Part shown: one piece after another, positions 25,260 to 33,474 of the stretch
How positions within the stretch are numbered: the stretch's first letter is position 1
How the letters are laid out: each line of letters begins with the position of its first letter
Assembly (NCBI GenBank): GCA_018336015.1
Contig: JAGXQZ010000049.1
Location: 62,001-126,000, forward strand
DNA length: 64,000 nucleotides
Direction: 5' to 3'
DNA from: Algoriphagus sp.
Lineage (GTDB): Bacteria; Bacteroidota; Bacteroidia; Cytophagales; Cyclobacteriaceae
The notes under the pieces: generated by a model
What the model was told of the DNA's origin: nothing
What the model saw: only the letters and a program-made list of their open reading frames with translations
Databases searched by the model: none
Program-made: the position numbers and the translations under genes

Positions 25260-28200
25260 ATGCTGCTTAGCAAACTGGAAATCAAAGGATTCAAAAGTTT
25301 TGGGGATAAAATGGTCATCCACTTCGACAAGGGTATCACCGGTGTCGTGGGTCCAAATGGCTGTGGCAAATCCAACGTGGTCGATGCCATCCGTTGGGTG
25401 CTCGGCGAGCAAAAATCCCGAATGCTGCGCTCCGACAAGATGGAAAATGTCATCTTCAACGGAACCAAAAACCGTAAGCCTACCAACATGGCCGAGGTTT
25501 CCCTGACTTTTGAAAACACCAAAAACCTCCTTCCTACCGAATACACCCACGTCACCATCACCCGACGCTACTACCGCACCGGGGAAAGTGAATACCAAAT
25601 CAACGGCGTCACCTGTCGCCTGAAGGACATCACCAACCTATTCATGGACACGGGGATCACGTCCAACTCCTACGCGATCATCGAACTCAAGATGATTGAA
25701 GAGTTACTCAATGACAAAAACAACTCCCGACGGGAACTCTTCGAAGAAGCTGCCGGTATCTCCAAGTTCAAAAACCGCAAGCGGGAAACGCTCCGAAAAC
25801 TCGAAGATACCGATGCCGATTTGGCAAGGGTTGAGGACTTGCTGTTTGAGATTGATAAGAATTTAAAATCGCTGGAAAAGCAAGCCAAGCAGGCTGCCAA
25901 GTACTTTGAGATCAAAGCCGATTACCGATTGGCGAGTATCAACTTGGCTAAGAAGTCCATCGAGCAATACGCTCAGGCTCTGATTGAAGCCAATTCAAAA
26001 ATCACACAGGAATCCGACCGTAAGCTTCAGGTTCAAACCCAAATCGCTGACCTGGAGGCCCAACTCAGCGAACTCAAAGCCGAGTTGATCCATAAGGAAA
26101 AGCTCCTTTCCTCCCGACAAAAAACACTCAACGAGCACGTCAATAAAATCCGAGCCTTCGAGTCGGAAAAGAAAATCAAAAACGAACGGCTACGATTTCT
26201 CGAGGACCGCTCCCAAGCTTTACGCGAGCAAATCGATAATGACCGAAAGTCAAATGACCGTGCAGGCTTTTCTATCCGCTCCTTGCAGCAGGAAAAAGAG
26301 TCTGCCGAAAAAATCCTCGCAGAAAAAGAATTTGTCGTGTCCTCGCTTCGTCAGGAATACGATTCCCAAAAGTTGGTGACTTCCGAAAAGCAACAGTCCC
26401 AAAAGGAAGTTGCCCTGCGTTTCGAAAGTCTCAAAGAACGGGTTTACCAACTCGGCAAAGAAGTCGAAATCAAGCAAATCCAACTCAGCACCCTCAAGCA
26501 GGAACTCGAGCGCACGTCCTCAGATGACAGTTCGCAGGAAGCCAATTTGGTGGAGTTTGAGGATAAAATGGCGGAACTGAAAGCACAGCTCGATGCCGCC
26601 CAATCCTCCTACGCCACCCTTAAATCCAAGCAGGAAGATCAGGATCAGAAGATCGAAGAGACCAACCGCGTGATCGAAATGATCCGAGAAGAGTTGACCA
26701 CATCTTCCCGCAAGTTGGACTCCAAGACCAACGAATTCAACCTGACCAAATCACTGGTCGAAAACCTCGAAGGCTTCCCGGAAGCCATCAAATTCCTCAA
26801 GAAAAACGACTCTTGGGGTAAGGACATTCCCCTCCTCTCCGACTTGCTCACCACCGATGAAAAGTATCGTGTGACGATAGAAAACTACCTCGAGTCCTAC
26901 ATGAACTATTACGTGGTGGACACCGAGGCGCAAGCGATAGCAGCGATCCAATTGCTCAGTGATGCCGCAAGAGGTAAGGCCAATTTCTTTGTATTGGAGC
27001 ATTTTGAGCGCTTCAAGCCCAGCCAAAGCAAGCTTTTCGCCAATGCCATTGCCGCCACGGAGATCATCGAGTTTGATGTCAAGTACGGTCGTCTGATCAA
27101 CTTTATCCTAGACAATGTCTACCTCGTGCAGGGAGATTACAAGGATTTCCCGACGGATCCGGAATGTGTGTTTCTCTCCGAAACGGGCAAATACACCAAA
27201 CGTAAGTTTTCCATCTCGGGGGGTTCCGTGGGGCTTTTCGAAGGAAAACGAATCGGCCGTGCCAAAAACCTGGAAAAGCTCGACAAGGAAATCAAAGAAC
27301 TGGGCAAAAAGGTCAGCACAACCCGCAGCAACCTGGACCAAAAACTCAGCGACCTGCTCAAGCTCAAGGAAGTCAGCTACAAAAAAGCACTGGAAGAAAG
27401 CCAAGTTGCCATCAACGAGCTCAATTCGGCCTATGTTTCCATCCGAACCAAAAAGGAGCAATTGGCTGAGCTACTCAGCTCCAATGCCAACAAGCGGGAA
27501 GATATCCTCGACCGCATCGCGACCTTGGAAGAAAGCCTGACCGCGATTCAGCCCCGATTGGCGGAAGAAAAGGAGCAGTTTGACGGTTTGGCGGAGCAGG
27601 TGGCGCTCCTAACAGAGGAAGTGGAAGCCGAAAACAAGCGCTTGGCCGAAAAGTCCCAAACCTTCAATCAGGAAAACATCACCTACATCCAGCAAGTCAA
27701 TCGGGTGAACAACCTGGAACAGGAGATTGAATTCAAGCAGAATGCTTTCGAAAGCTCCAAAGAGCGGATTGAAAAGTCCCAAGCCGAACTCGCCCAACTC
27801 GATGCTGAGATCAAAAGTCTACTGGACAACAATGAAGTCAAAGACGACGAACTGATCGAGCTTTATTCCGAAAAAGAAAGCATCGAACAGGGCGTGACCG
27901 AAGCCGAAAAGGACTACTACGGCGCCCGAGGCCTGATCGATGAAACCGACACGCGCATCCGCAGCCTGCAGAAATCCAAGGAAGGATTTGACCACCTGCT
28001 CAGCGAGCTTCAAAATGCCATCAACGAGATCAAGCTCAAGATGAGCGGGATGAAGGAGCGACTGAGTGTAGAGTTTGAGCTCGACCTCGATCAGCTGATG
28101 GAAGAAAATCCGAACCTCGATCCGGAATTTGCAGACTTTGCCGAGGAAGAACTTCGAGACCTGGTGCGCAAGCAAAAAGAGCGACTGGAAAAAATCGGTC

Positions 28201-28799
28201 CGATCAATCCGATGGCGATGGAAGCCTACGACGAGATCAAGATCCGTTTCGACTTTATCACCGGACAGAAGGCCGATTTGGTCAAGGCCAAGGAATCTCT
28301 ATTATCCACCATTTCCGAGATCGATCAGGTGGCCAAGGAGACATTTTTGGATGCCTTTGGCAAGATCAAAGAGAACTTTGTGAAGGTCTTCCGCTCCCTC
28401 TTTACCGAGCAGGACGACTGCGATCTGACCTTGGTCGATCCGGACAATCCTCTGGAATCGCCCATCGAGATCATGGCCAAGCCCAAGGGCAAGCGTCCCC
28501 TGACCATCAACCAGCTGAGCGGTGGGGAAAAGACCCTGACGGCCACTTCCCTACTCTTCTCCATCTACCTGCTGAAGCCGGCCCCCTTCTGTATCTTCGA
28601 CGAGGTGGATGCCCCGCTGGACGATGCGAACATCGACAAGTTCAACCAGATCATCCAGAAGTTTAGCTCCGAGAGCCAGTTTATCATCGTGACGCACAAC
28701 AAGCGCACCATGGCCAGCACGGATATTATGTATGGAGTAACCATGATTGAGGCGGGGGTATCGAGAGTGGTTCCGGTGGATTTGAGGGAGTTGGCTTGA
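25260..28799 (+). CDS. smc: Chromosome segregation ATPase SMC
   Basis: Full-length 1179-residue SMC, the condensin ATPase that organises and segregates the chromosome. The N-terminal head has Walker A GPNGCGKSN (31-39) and VLGEQKSRMLRSDKMENVIFNG. Two long coiled coils flank a hinge (about 500-650; EGFPEAIKFL to INFILDNVYLV). The C-terminal head has signature LSGGEKTLTATSL (from 1086) and Walker B CIFDEVDAPLDD with Asp1114-Glu1115. No scpA or scpB gene is nearby. The last 135 bp occur again twice downstream (29787-29921, 32092-32226), so the 3' end appears to be an insertion target. Confidence 0.97.
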   Translation: MLLSKLEIKGFKSFGDKMVIHFDKGITGVVGPNGCGKSNVVDAIRWVLGEQKSRMLRSDKMENVIFNGTKNRKPTNMAEVSLTFENTKNLLPTEYTHVTITRRYYRTGESEYQINGVTCRLKDITNLFMDTGITSNSYAIIELKMIEELLNDKNNSRRELFEEAAGISKFKNRKRETLRKLEDTDADLARVEDLLFEIDKNLKSLEKQAKQAAKYFEIKADYRLASINLAKKSIEQYAQALIEANSKITQESDRKLQVQTQIADLEAQLSELKAELIHKEKLLSSRQKTLNEHVNKIRAFESEKKIKNERLRFLEDRSQALREQIDNDRKSNDRAGFSIRSLQQEKESAEKILAEKEFVVSSLRQEYDSQKLVTSEKQQSQKEVALRFESLKERVYQLGKEVEIKQIQLSTLKQELERTSSDDSSQEANLVEFEDKMAELKAQLDAAQSSYATLKSKQEDQDQKIEETNRVIEMIREELTTSSRKLDSKTNEFNLTKSLVENLEGFPEAIKFLKKNDSWGKDIPLLSDLLTTDEKYRVTIENYLESYMNYYVVDTEAQAIAAIQLLSDAARGKANFFVLEHFERFKPSQSKLFANAIAATEIIEFDVKYGRLINFILDNVYLVQGDYKDFPTDPECVFLSETGKYTKRKFSISGGSVGLFEGKRIGRAKNLEKLDKEIKELGKKVSTTRSNLDQKLSDLLKLKEVSYKKALEESQVAINELNSAYVSIRTKKEQLAELLSSNANKREDILDRIATLEESLTAIQPRLAEEKEQFDGLAEQVALLTEEVEAENKRLAEKSQTFNQENITYIQQVNRVNNLEQEIEFKQNAFESSKERIEKSQAELAQLDAEIKSLLDNNEVKDDELIELYSEKESIEQGVTEAEKDYYGARGLIDETDTRIRSLQKSKEGFDHLLSELQNAINEIKLKMSGMKERLSVEFELDLDQLMEENPNLDPEFADFAEEELRDLVRKQKERLEKIGPINPMAMEAYDEIKIRFDFITGQKADLVKAKESLLSTISEIDQVAKETFLDAFGKIKENFVKVFRSLFTEQDDCDLTLVDPDNPLESPIEIMAKPKGKRPLTINQLSGGEKTLTATSLLFSIYLLKPAPFCIFDEVDAPLDDANIDKFNQIIQKFSSESQFIIVTHNKRTMASTDIMYGVTMIEAGVSRVVPVDLRELA

Positions 28800-28813
28800 T
28801 TTGATAAAATTTC

Positions 28814-28980
28814 GGCTAAAGCCCAAGCGATTGTTTGAATCCATGTTGCCTCCAGCTGAAGCAGGAGGCAATTCAACCAATCGTATTGTTCGATAGGATT
28901 TTTGAATTGGAATGGTGAATAGACATGGCCTTTAGGCCATTCCATTTGAATCATAATCGTATTTAATCGGGCTTTATCCC
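28814..28980. repeat. Left palindrome cluster (BIME-like) of the RAYT unit
   Basis: Four short palindromes in order: GGCTAAAGCC (28814), TTGCCTCC/GGAGGCAA arms (28846-28871), ATGGCCTTTAGGCCAT (28925) and GGGCTTTATCCC (28969). The same four, in the same order and orientation, recur at 29448-29636 on the other side of the transposase gene. This is the layout of REP/BIME elements mobilised by REP-associated transposases. Confidence 0.75.
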
Positions 28981-29007
28981 AAATTCTTCATCTTCAATTT
29001 TTCAAGT

Positions 29008-29445
29008 ATGCCATTCGTAAAAATTTACATCCACCTCGTCTGGAGTACCAAAAACAGGGTGCCGTACTTGAACTCAAAAGAACTCAGAGTAAAAGTCTGG
29101 AATCATATCCGTGAAAACGCACAGAAAAAAGAAATTTTCGTGGATTTCATCAATGGATACTCAGATCATTGCCATTGTTTGATTTCTCTAGGAGTGGATC
29201 AAACCATCGAAAAGACAGTCCAGCTTCTAAAAGGTGAGTCTTCTTTTTGGATCAATAAAAATGGTTTGACCTCTGAGAAATTCGAATGGCAGGATGAATA
29301 TTTTGCTGTTTCTGTATCAGAATCTCAGATAGATAGGGTTCGAGACTATATTAAAAAACAAGAAGAGCATCATCTGAAAAAGACTTTTAAGGAAGAATAT
29401 GAAGAATTTATATCCAAATATGGCTTTCAGAAATTGAAGGGTTGA
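29008..29445 (+). CDS. REP-associated tyrosine transposase (Y1, IS200-like)
   Basis: A 145-residue HUH transposase of the IS200/TnpA_REP type. HUH motif His54-Cys55-His56 in YSDHCHCLISLG and catalytic Tyr114 in RVRDYIKKQEEHHLKKTF. The N-terminal FVKIYIHLVWSTKNRVPYL is typical of the family. It acts on single-stranded palindromic ends. Palindrome clusters in direct orientation flank it on both sides, so the gene appears to sit inside its own REP unit. Intact length suggests it may still be active. Confidence 0.92.
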   Translation: MPFVKIYIHLVWSTKNRVPYLNSKELRVKVWNHIRENAQKKEIFVDFINGYSDHCHCLISLGVDQTIEKTVQLLKGESSFWINKNGLTSEKFEWQDEYFAVSVSESQIDRVRDYIKKQEEHHLKKTFKEEYEEFISKYGFQKLKG

Positions 29446-29447
29446 TT

Positions 29448-29636
29448 GGGCTAAAGCCCAGCATGATTTTTCATCCATTTCAATGCCTCCAGCTGAAGCA
29501 GGAGGCAAATCAATTCAAGAGACAAATCAAATTTTCTGCACTATCAATAATTATGATGTTTCGACCATTATTGAATAGGAATGTGCCTTTAGGCCATTCC
29601 AAAATTTGGATTCCCATTCCCTCTGGGCTTTAGCCC
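29448..29636. repeat. Right palindrome cluster (BIME-like) of the RAYT unit
   Basis: GGGCTAAAGCCC (29448), TGCCTCC/GGAGGCA arms (29484-29507), GTGCCTTTAGGCCA (29583) and GGGCTTTAGCCC (29625). It matches the left cluster in order and is followed immediately by the tail of a KilA-N gene. Confidence 0.75.
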
Positions 29637-29649
29637 AATTAAATCCCAT

Positions 29650-29737
29650 AAGCCTATTTCGCATCAACCAACTCGCGATCACTCAAATGACTTCTTTGGT
29701 TCGTCACCGAAATGATTTGACTGAATTAAGAAGTTGA
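29650..29737 (+). pseudogene. 3' remnant of a KilA-N gene (copy 1)
   Basis: About 29 codons ending in TGA at 29735 read NQLAITQMTSLVRHRNDLTE plus LRS and stop. They match the C-terminus of the intact KilA-N protein at 30101-30913 (NQLAITQMTSLIRHRRNLED). The rest of this copy is missing and its left side abuts the RAYT palindrome cluster, so the REP unit probably replaced or interrupted it. A 49-bp spacer links it to smc tail copy B, as in copy 2. Confidence 0.75.
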
Positions 29738-29786
29738 AAATTGGAAATGAGCCTTATTTAAGTAATGCAATAAGCGCAATTTAACC

Positions 29787-29921
29787 AGCTCCGAGAGCCA
29801 GTTTATCATCGTGACACACAACAAGCGCACCATGGCCAGCACGGATATTATGTATGGAGTAACCATGATTGAGGCAGGCGTGTCAAGAGTAGTTCCGGTG
29901 GATTTGAGGGAGTTGGCGTAA
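29787..29921 (+). pseudogene. Extra smc 3' end (tail copy B)
   Basis: 135 bp matching smc 28665-28799. It encodes the identical peptide from ESQFIIVTHNKRTMASTDIM to DLRELA, then TAA. By eye it has eight differences from the resident tail (for example ACG/ACA, GCG/GCA, GGG/GGC, GTA/GTG, TCG/TCA, GCT/GCG, TGA/TAA), and all are synonymous. The fragment has no start and cannot make a useful protein. The synonymous pattern says it diverged while part of a working smc gene. Confidence 0.85.
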
Positions 29922-29965
29922 CGTCTTTGCGAGGAGGAGGTACGATGACGAAGCAAACTCATTCC
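29921..29965. repeat. Candidate short interspersed repeat after smc tail B
   Basis: The stretch CGTCTTTGCGAGGAGG followed by ACGATGACGAAGCAA resembles a REP-like intergenic repeat that I recall from related genomes. Only one copy is present in this window, so its repeat status is from memory, not shown here. The remaining spacer to 30100 holds no gene. Confidence 0.3.
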
Positions 29966-30100
29966 TGTAGTAGGTTCAGAGTTCGTTGTTCTTGGTTTAG
30001 CCTTTAGCATTCCACGAGTTGGCATCTTTGTTTCTTTTAGGCTTGAGGCTCAATCCTTATATTTAGCTATTAATCAACTTTTTATACCAAATACACTTTT

Positions 30101-30913
30101 ATGGCAAAAGGAAAGAAAATATCGGTTCAGGGTACAGAGATTACCCTTCTAATTGAAAAATCTGGTGAATTTATTTCACTAACTGACATGCTAAAGGCTA
30201 AGGATGGGGAATTCTTCATCTCCGATTGGTTAAGGAACAGAAATACTTTAGAGTTTTTGGGAATTTGGGAGTCAGTAAACAACCCAGATTTTAATTATGG
30301 CGAATTCGCCACAATTAAAAGTCAAGCTGGATTAAACAGCTTTAAAATCAGTGTTAAAGAGTGGGTTGAAAAAACAAAAGCTATTGGATTAAAAGCAACT
30401 GCAGGGCGATATGGAGGCACTTATGCACATATAGATATTGCCTTTGAATTTGGCATGTGGATTAGTCCTGGTTTTAAAATTTACCTGATTAAAGAATATA
30501 AACGACTCAAAGAAGACGAAAACAACCGACTAAAGCTGGAATGGAACTTCCAACGAACCCTAGCCAAAGTCAACTACTATATCCATACCGATGCGATCAA
30601 AGAAAATCTCATCCCTACTGCAATCTCCAAAACTCAAGCCGCTATCATCTATGCCAATGAAGCCGATGTACTGAACATGGCCTTGTTTGGAAAAACAGCC
30701 AAGCAGTGGAGAGATCAGAATCCCGAAAAATCCGGAAACATCAGAGACTATGCTACTATTGAGCAACTCGTGGTTCTATCCAACATGGAAAGTACCAATG
30801 CCCTGCTGATTCATCAAGGTCTCTCCCAACCCGATCGGTTAATCCACCTCAACCAACTCGCGATCACTCAAATGACTTCTTTGATTAGGCACAGAAGGAA
30901 TTTGGAAGATTAA
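30101..30913 (+). CDS. KilA-N domain protein
   Basis: A 270-residue protein with a KilA-N DNA-binding domain over about residues 8-120 (ITLLIEKSGEFISLTDML, DGEFFISDWLRNRNTLEFLGIWE, WVEKTKAIGLKATAGRYGGTYAHIDIAFEFGMWISP). A helical C-terminal half ends SQPDRLIHLNQLAITQMTSL. KilA-N proteins are common in phages and mobile elements; a DNA-binding regulatory role is likely. The C-terminal codons recur as gene tails at 29650-29737 and 31947-32042, each followed by an smc tail, so this gene appears to be cassette cargo. ORF6N follows after 63 bp. Confidence 0.88.
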   Translation: MAKGKKISVQGTEITLLIEKSGEFISLTDMLKAKDGEFFISDWLRNRNTLEFLGIWESVNNPDFNYGEFATIKSQAGLNSFKISVKEWVEKTKAIGLKATAGRYGGTYAHIDIAFEFGMWISPGFKIYLIKEYKRLKEDENNRLKLEWNFQRTLAKVNYYIHTDAIKENLIPTAISKTQAAIIYANEADVLNMALFGKTAKQWRDQNPEKSGNIRDYATIEQLVVLSNMESTNALLIHQGLSQPDRLIHLNQLAITQMTSLIRHRRNLED

Positions 30914-30976
30914 ATTTTTAATCAAAAAGCTTTATTTTGAGCTTCTAATCGCACTTTTATACCTCATTTTTCCCTT

Positions 30977-31855
30977 ATGACACCAAGCTCAATGATCTCC
31001 CAAGAGGAAATAGAAAATCGAATTTTTACCATAAGAGGCCAACAAGTAATGATTGACAGGGATTTGGGTGAAGTTTATTGTGTAGACACCAAAGTTCTGA
31101 ACCAAGCTGTAAAAAGAAATTTGGAAAGATTTCCGGATTCTTTCAGATTCCAACTTTCTGAGGAAGAAAAAAATGAACTGGTCACAAATTGTGACCAGTT
31201 TAATAAACTCAAACACTCCACTTCCAATCCCTTTGCTTTCACCGAGCAAGGTGTAGCCATGTTATCAGCGGTCTTGAGGAGCGAAACTGCGATTCGTGTA
31301 AGTATCCAAATCATAAAGACATTTGTTGCCCTTCGAAAAATTACTGCCGAAAATCAACTTCTGTTCAAAAGATTGGAAAAGGTTGAACTCAAACAACTGG
31401 AAACCGACCAAAAATTTGACAGAATATTTAAGGCCTTGGAAAGCAAGGAGCATATCCCTAATCAAGGTGTATTTTTTGAAGGAGAGGTATTTGACGCGTA
31501 CGAGTTGACATCCCGCATCATTCGATCTGCTAAGTCTAGCATTATCTTGATTGACAATTACATCAATGAAACTACCTTAACTCACCTATCAAAGAAGAAT
31601 CAAGGAGTCAAAACCATTTTGTTTACCAAAACCATCTCCAAACAAATCGACTTGGATATTCTAAAGGCCAATGAACAATATGGAGGATTTGAAGCCAAAG
31701 TATTTGAAAAAAGCCATGATCGGTTTTTGATCATTGATCAGGAAGAAATCTACCATCTCGGTGCTTCTTTAAAGGATTTGGGTAAAAAATGGTTCGCTTT
31801 CTCAAGATTGGAAAAAAAGTCAGTGAAAAGTTTAATAGACTCACTTCCTTTCTAA
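30977..31855 (+). CDS. ORF6N domain protein with PLD-like C-terminus
   Basis: A 292-residue protein. Residues about 12-120 form an ORF6N (KilA-N-related) DNA-binding domain (IFTIRGQQVMIDRDLGEVYCVDTKVLNQAVKRNLERFPDSF, NPFAFTEQGVAMLSAVLRS). A Lys/Glu-rich coiled linker follows (about 120-160). The C-terminus (165-290) has IILIDNYINETTLTHL and HDRFLIID (His247-Asp254) then YHLGASLKDLGKKWFAF, resembling a single phospholipase-D-type HxK/D...GS motif with Arg in place of Lys. Nuclease activity is unproven. It shares strand with the KilA-N gene. Its coding sequence contains a 10-bp-arm palindrome at 31176-31200. Confidence 0.87.
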   Translation: MTPSSMISQEEIENRIFTIRGQQVMIDRDLGEVYCVDTKVLNQAVKRNLERFPDSFRFQLSEEEKNELVTNCDQFNKLKHSTSNPFAFTEQGVAMLSAVLRSETAIRVSIQIIKTFVALRKITAENQLLFKRLEKVELKQLETDQKFDRIFKALESKEHIPNQGVFFEGEVFDAYELTSRIIRSAKSSIILIDNYINETTLTHLSKKNQGVKTILFTKTISKQIDLDILKANEQYGGFEAKVFEKSHDRFLIIDQEEIYHLGASLKDLGKKWFAFSRLEKKSVKSLIDSLPF

Positions 31856-31946
31856 ACTGGGATAGGTCAACAGCTTTTTCTTCCACCTGCAGATAAGCTT
31901 AATTGCCAGATAGTAAAGGAATTTACCACAACCTGTGCAATTAAAT

Positions 31947-32042
31947 CAACCCGAACGCTTACTCCACCTCAACCAACTCGCGATCACTCAAATGACTTCT
32001 TTGGTTCGTCACCGAAATAATTTGGCTGAATTAAGAAGTTGA
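31947..32042 (+). pseudogene. 3' remnant of a KilA-N gene (copy 2)
   Basis: Thirty-one codons and TGA encode QPERLLHLNQLAITQMTSLV then RHRNNLAELRS, matching the end of the KilA-N protein at 30101 and nearly identical to remnant 1. No upstream part is present; the 91 bp between the ORF6N stop and this remnant hold no coding signal. A 49-bp spacer similar to that after remnant 1 joins it to smc tail copy C, so remnant plus spacer plus tail is one repeated module of roughly 270 bp. Confidence 0.75.
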
Positions 32043-32091
32043 AAATCGAAAATCAGCCTTATTTTAGCAAAGCCACAAGCACAATCGAAGC

Positions 32092-32226
32092 GGCTCCGAA
32101 AGCCAGTTTATCATCGTGACACACAACAAGCGCACCATGGCCAGCACGGATATTATGTATGGAGTAACCATGATTGAGGCAGGTGTATTGAGGGTAGTTC
32201 CGGTGGATTTGAGGGAGTTGGCCTAA
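32092..32226 (+). pseudogene. Extra smc 3' end (tail copy C)
   Basis: A second 135-bp duplicate of the smc terminus. It shares ACA, GCA, GTA and TAA with copy B against the resident gene but has its own changes (GAG/GAA, GGT, AGG, GCC). One codon differs in meaning (TCG Ser to TTG Leu). It thus represents a third smc allele. It marks the right edge of the KilA-N/ORF6N module. Confidence 0.85.
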
Positions 32227-32402
32227 GTATCGACTATCGCCTTTTCCTTATTAATTGTTGATTGGCAAGGAGACAAAAAATATTGAACGTGTGGTTGCAT
32301 GGGCAATAATTAAACTTATGGGAATCAATTTACTCCGGAATTTATATCTTTTTAGAAAGATGGATTTAAGGAATGACTTGATTTGGATATTTACCTTCTC
32401 TC

Positions 32403-32588
32403 TTACCTCGGGGCTGCAATGCAAGGTTCGGCCGAATTTTGGGAAACTAGCCTCTCATTACAAACCGAACAGGAATAATATTTTAGGTTTCCGTACCAAT
32501 CTGTACTCAACTCATGAATAAATTTAAGTTTACTGTAGCAATAAGGACAATGAACTTCGGAGGCTTTTATTTTTTTCTTTTCTTTCAT
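32403..32588 (-). CDS. Small zinc-ribbon protein (61 aa)
   Basis: A 61-residue basic peptide with two CxxC knuckles, CPYC near residue 19 and CSVC near residue 40, separated by KLKFIHELSTDWYGNLKYYS. This is the pattern of a small zinc ribbon. It starts 10 bp after the stop of the methyltransferase-HIT gene, so it is likely the last gene of that minus-strand operon. The final residues (SAEPCIAAPR) look unstructured and could reflect a truncated or recombined 3' end. A plus-strand frame overlaps but looks spurious. Confidence 0.5.
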   Translation of the reverse strand: MKEKKKIKASEVHCPYCYSKLKFIHELSTDWYGNLKYYSCSVCNERLVSQNSAEPCIAAPR

Positions 32589-32598
32589 AAAAGGTAAT

Positions 32599-33474
32599 TT
32601 AATACACTTTCTTCTCCGGAATCACACCTCTCACTCCTCCTCTTGGATTTTCCATATCTCCCGCGTACCTCGGAATCAGATGGATATGAACATGGAAAAC
32701 TGTCTGTCCAGCTTTTTCTCCGACATTTATTCCAATGTTGAAGCCATCAGGATTGAAACGCTTTTGGATTTCCTTTTTCACCTTATTAAGCATAAACAGG
32801 CAGGAAGCCTGTTCTTTGAAATTCAATTCAAAGTAATCCGAAACATGCCTTTTGGGAATGATTAAGGCGTGTCCTGGATTTACAGGGAATTTATCCAAAA
32901 TGGAATAAGCTTGAGCTGATTCAAAAATCAATTCCGCTTTGGATTCTGGATTACAAAACGGACAATCTGAGAGTAATTTTTCAACCTGATTGTAATGTCT
33001 GTATTCGTAAATTTCGCAAGTATCATTCTTAAAAATGGACCGAAAAGGCAAAATGACATTAGTTTGAAATGTCGGTTTTTGGTGAATTTTATGCATTCGG
33101 AACCCTTCATAGACCAAATCCCTTCTGATCGCGAAATATGCTTTTCCCGAAGGCTTTAGTAAAGAGGAAATCTCCATTAAAACCAAAGCTTGTTCATCTG
33201 GCAGGAGAACATTCAGCACATAAAAGCAAATGATGGTATCAAAATTTTGCTCAGGAAATTTGGGAAAATAATGCTTATCATAGCCTTTGATGTCTACTCC
33301 ATGATTGGCTAAGATCTCAACGTCTTTTCCAAGTCCGCATCCAAAATCCAAAACTTCACCCAACAAAAGACCTCTTTCCTTCACAATTCTTGCAGGAAAA
33401 GAAAGAGAATCCCGATCCTTGGCTGTCAGGTGAGAAAATTGGTTTTCATTCTTGCCCATAATATTCAAAACCAT
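32599..33474 (-). CDS. SAM methyltransferase fused to HIT hydrolase domain
   Basis: A two-domain protein of 291 residues. Residues about 15-165 form a class I methyltransferase with SAM motif VLDFGCGLGKDVE (41-53), an acidic residue after strand 2 (IKGYDKHY) and DTIICFYVLNVLL. Residues about 170-291 form a HIT domain: a CPFC zinc-type knuckle (171-174), NPGHALIIPKRHV, and the histidine triad HVHIH (261-265). HIT enzymes act on nucleotidyl linkages. The combination suggests processing of a methylated nucleotide or nucleic acid end, which is inference. It overlaps the upstream HNH gene by 29 bp. Confidence 0.85.
   Translation of the reverse strand: MVLNIMGKNENQFSHLTAKDRDSLSFPARIVKERGLLLGEVLDFGCGLGKDVEILANHGVDIKGYDKHYFPKFPEQNFDTIICFYVLNVLLPDEQALVLMEISSLLKPSGKAYFAIRRDLVYEGFRMHKIHQKPTFQTNVILPFRSIFKNDTCEIYEYRHYNQVEKLLSDCPFCNPESKAELIFESAQAYSILDKFPVNPGHALIIPKRHVSDYFELNFKEQASCLFMLNKVKKEIQKRFNPDGFNIGINVGEKAGQTVFHVHIHLIPRYAGDMENPRGGVRGVIPEKKVY

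Noticed and set aside
28565-28954. Minus-strand frames over the smc terminus and its copies (also near 29726-30025)
   Set aside because: They are shadows of the conserved smc coding strand; the shared peptide arises from the duplicated DNA.
32255-32521. 88-codon plus-strand frame behind smc tail C
   Set aside because: It starts with TTG, shows no domain-like pattern and overlaps the antisense zinc-ribbon gene, whose CxxC pairs make that strand the better choice.
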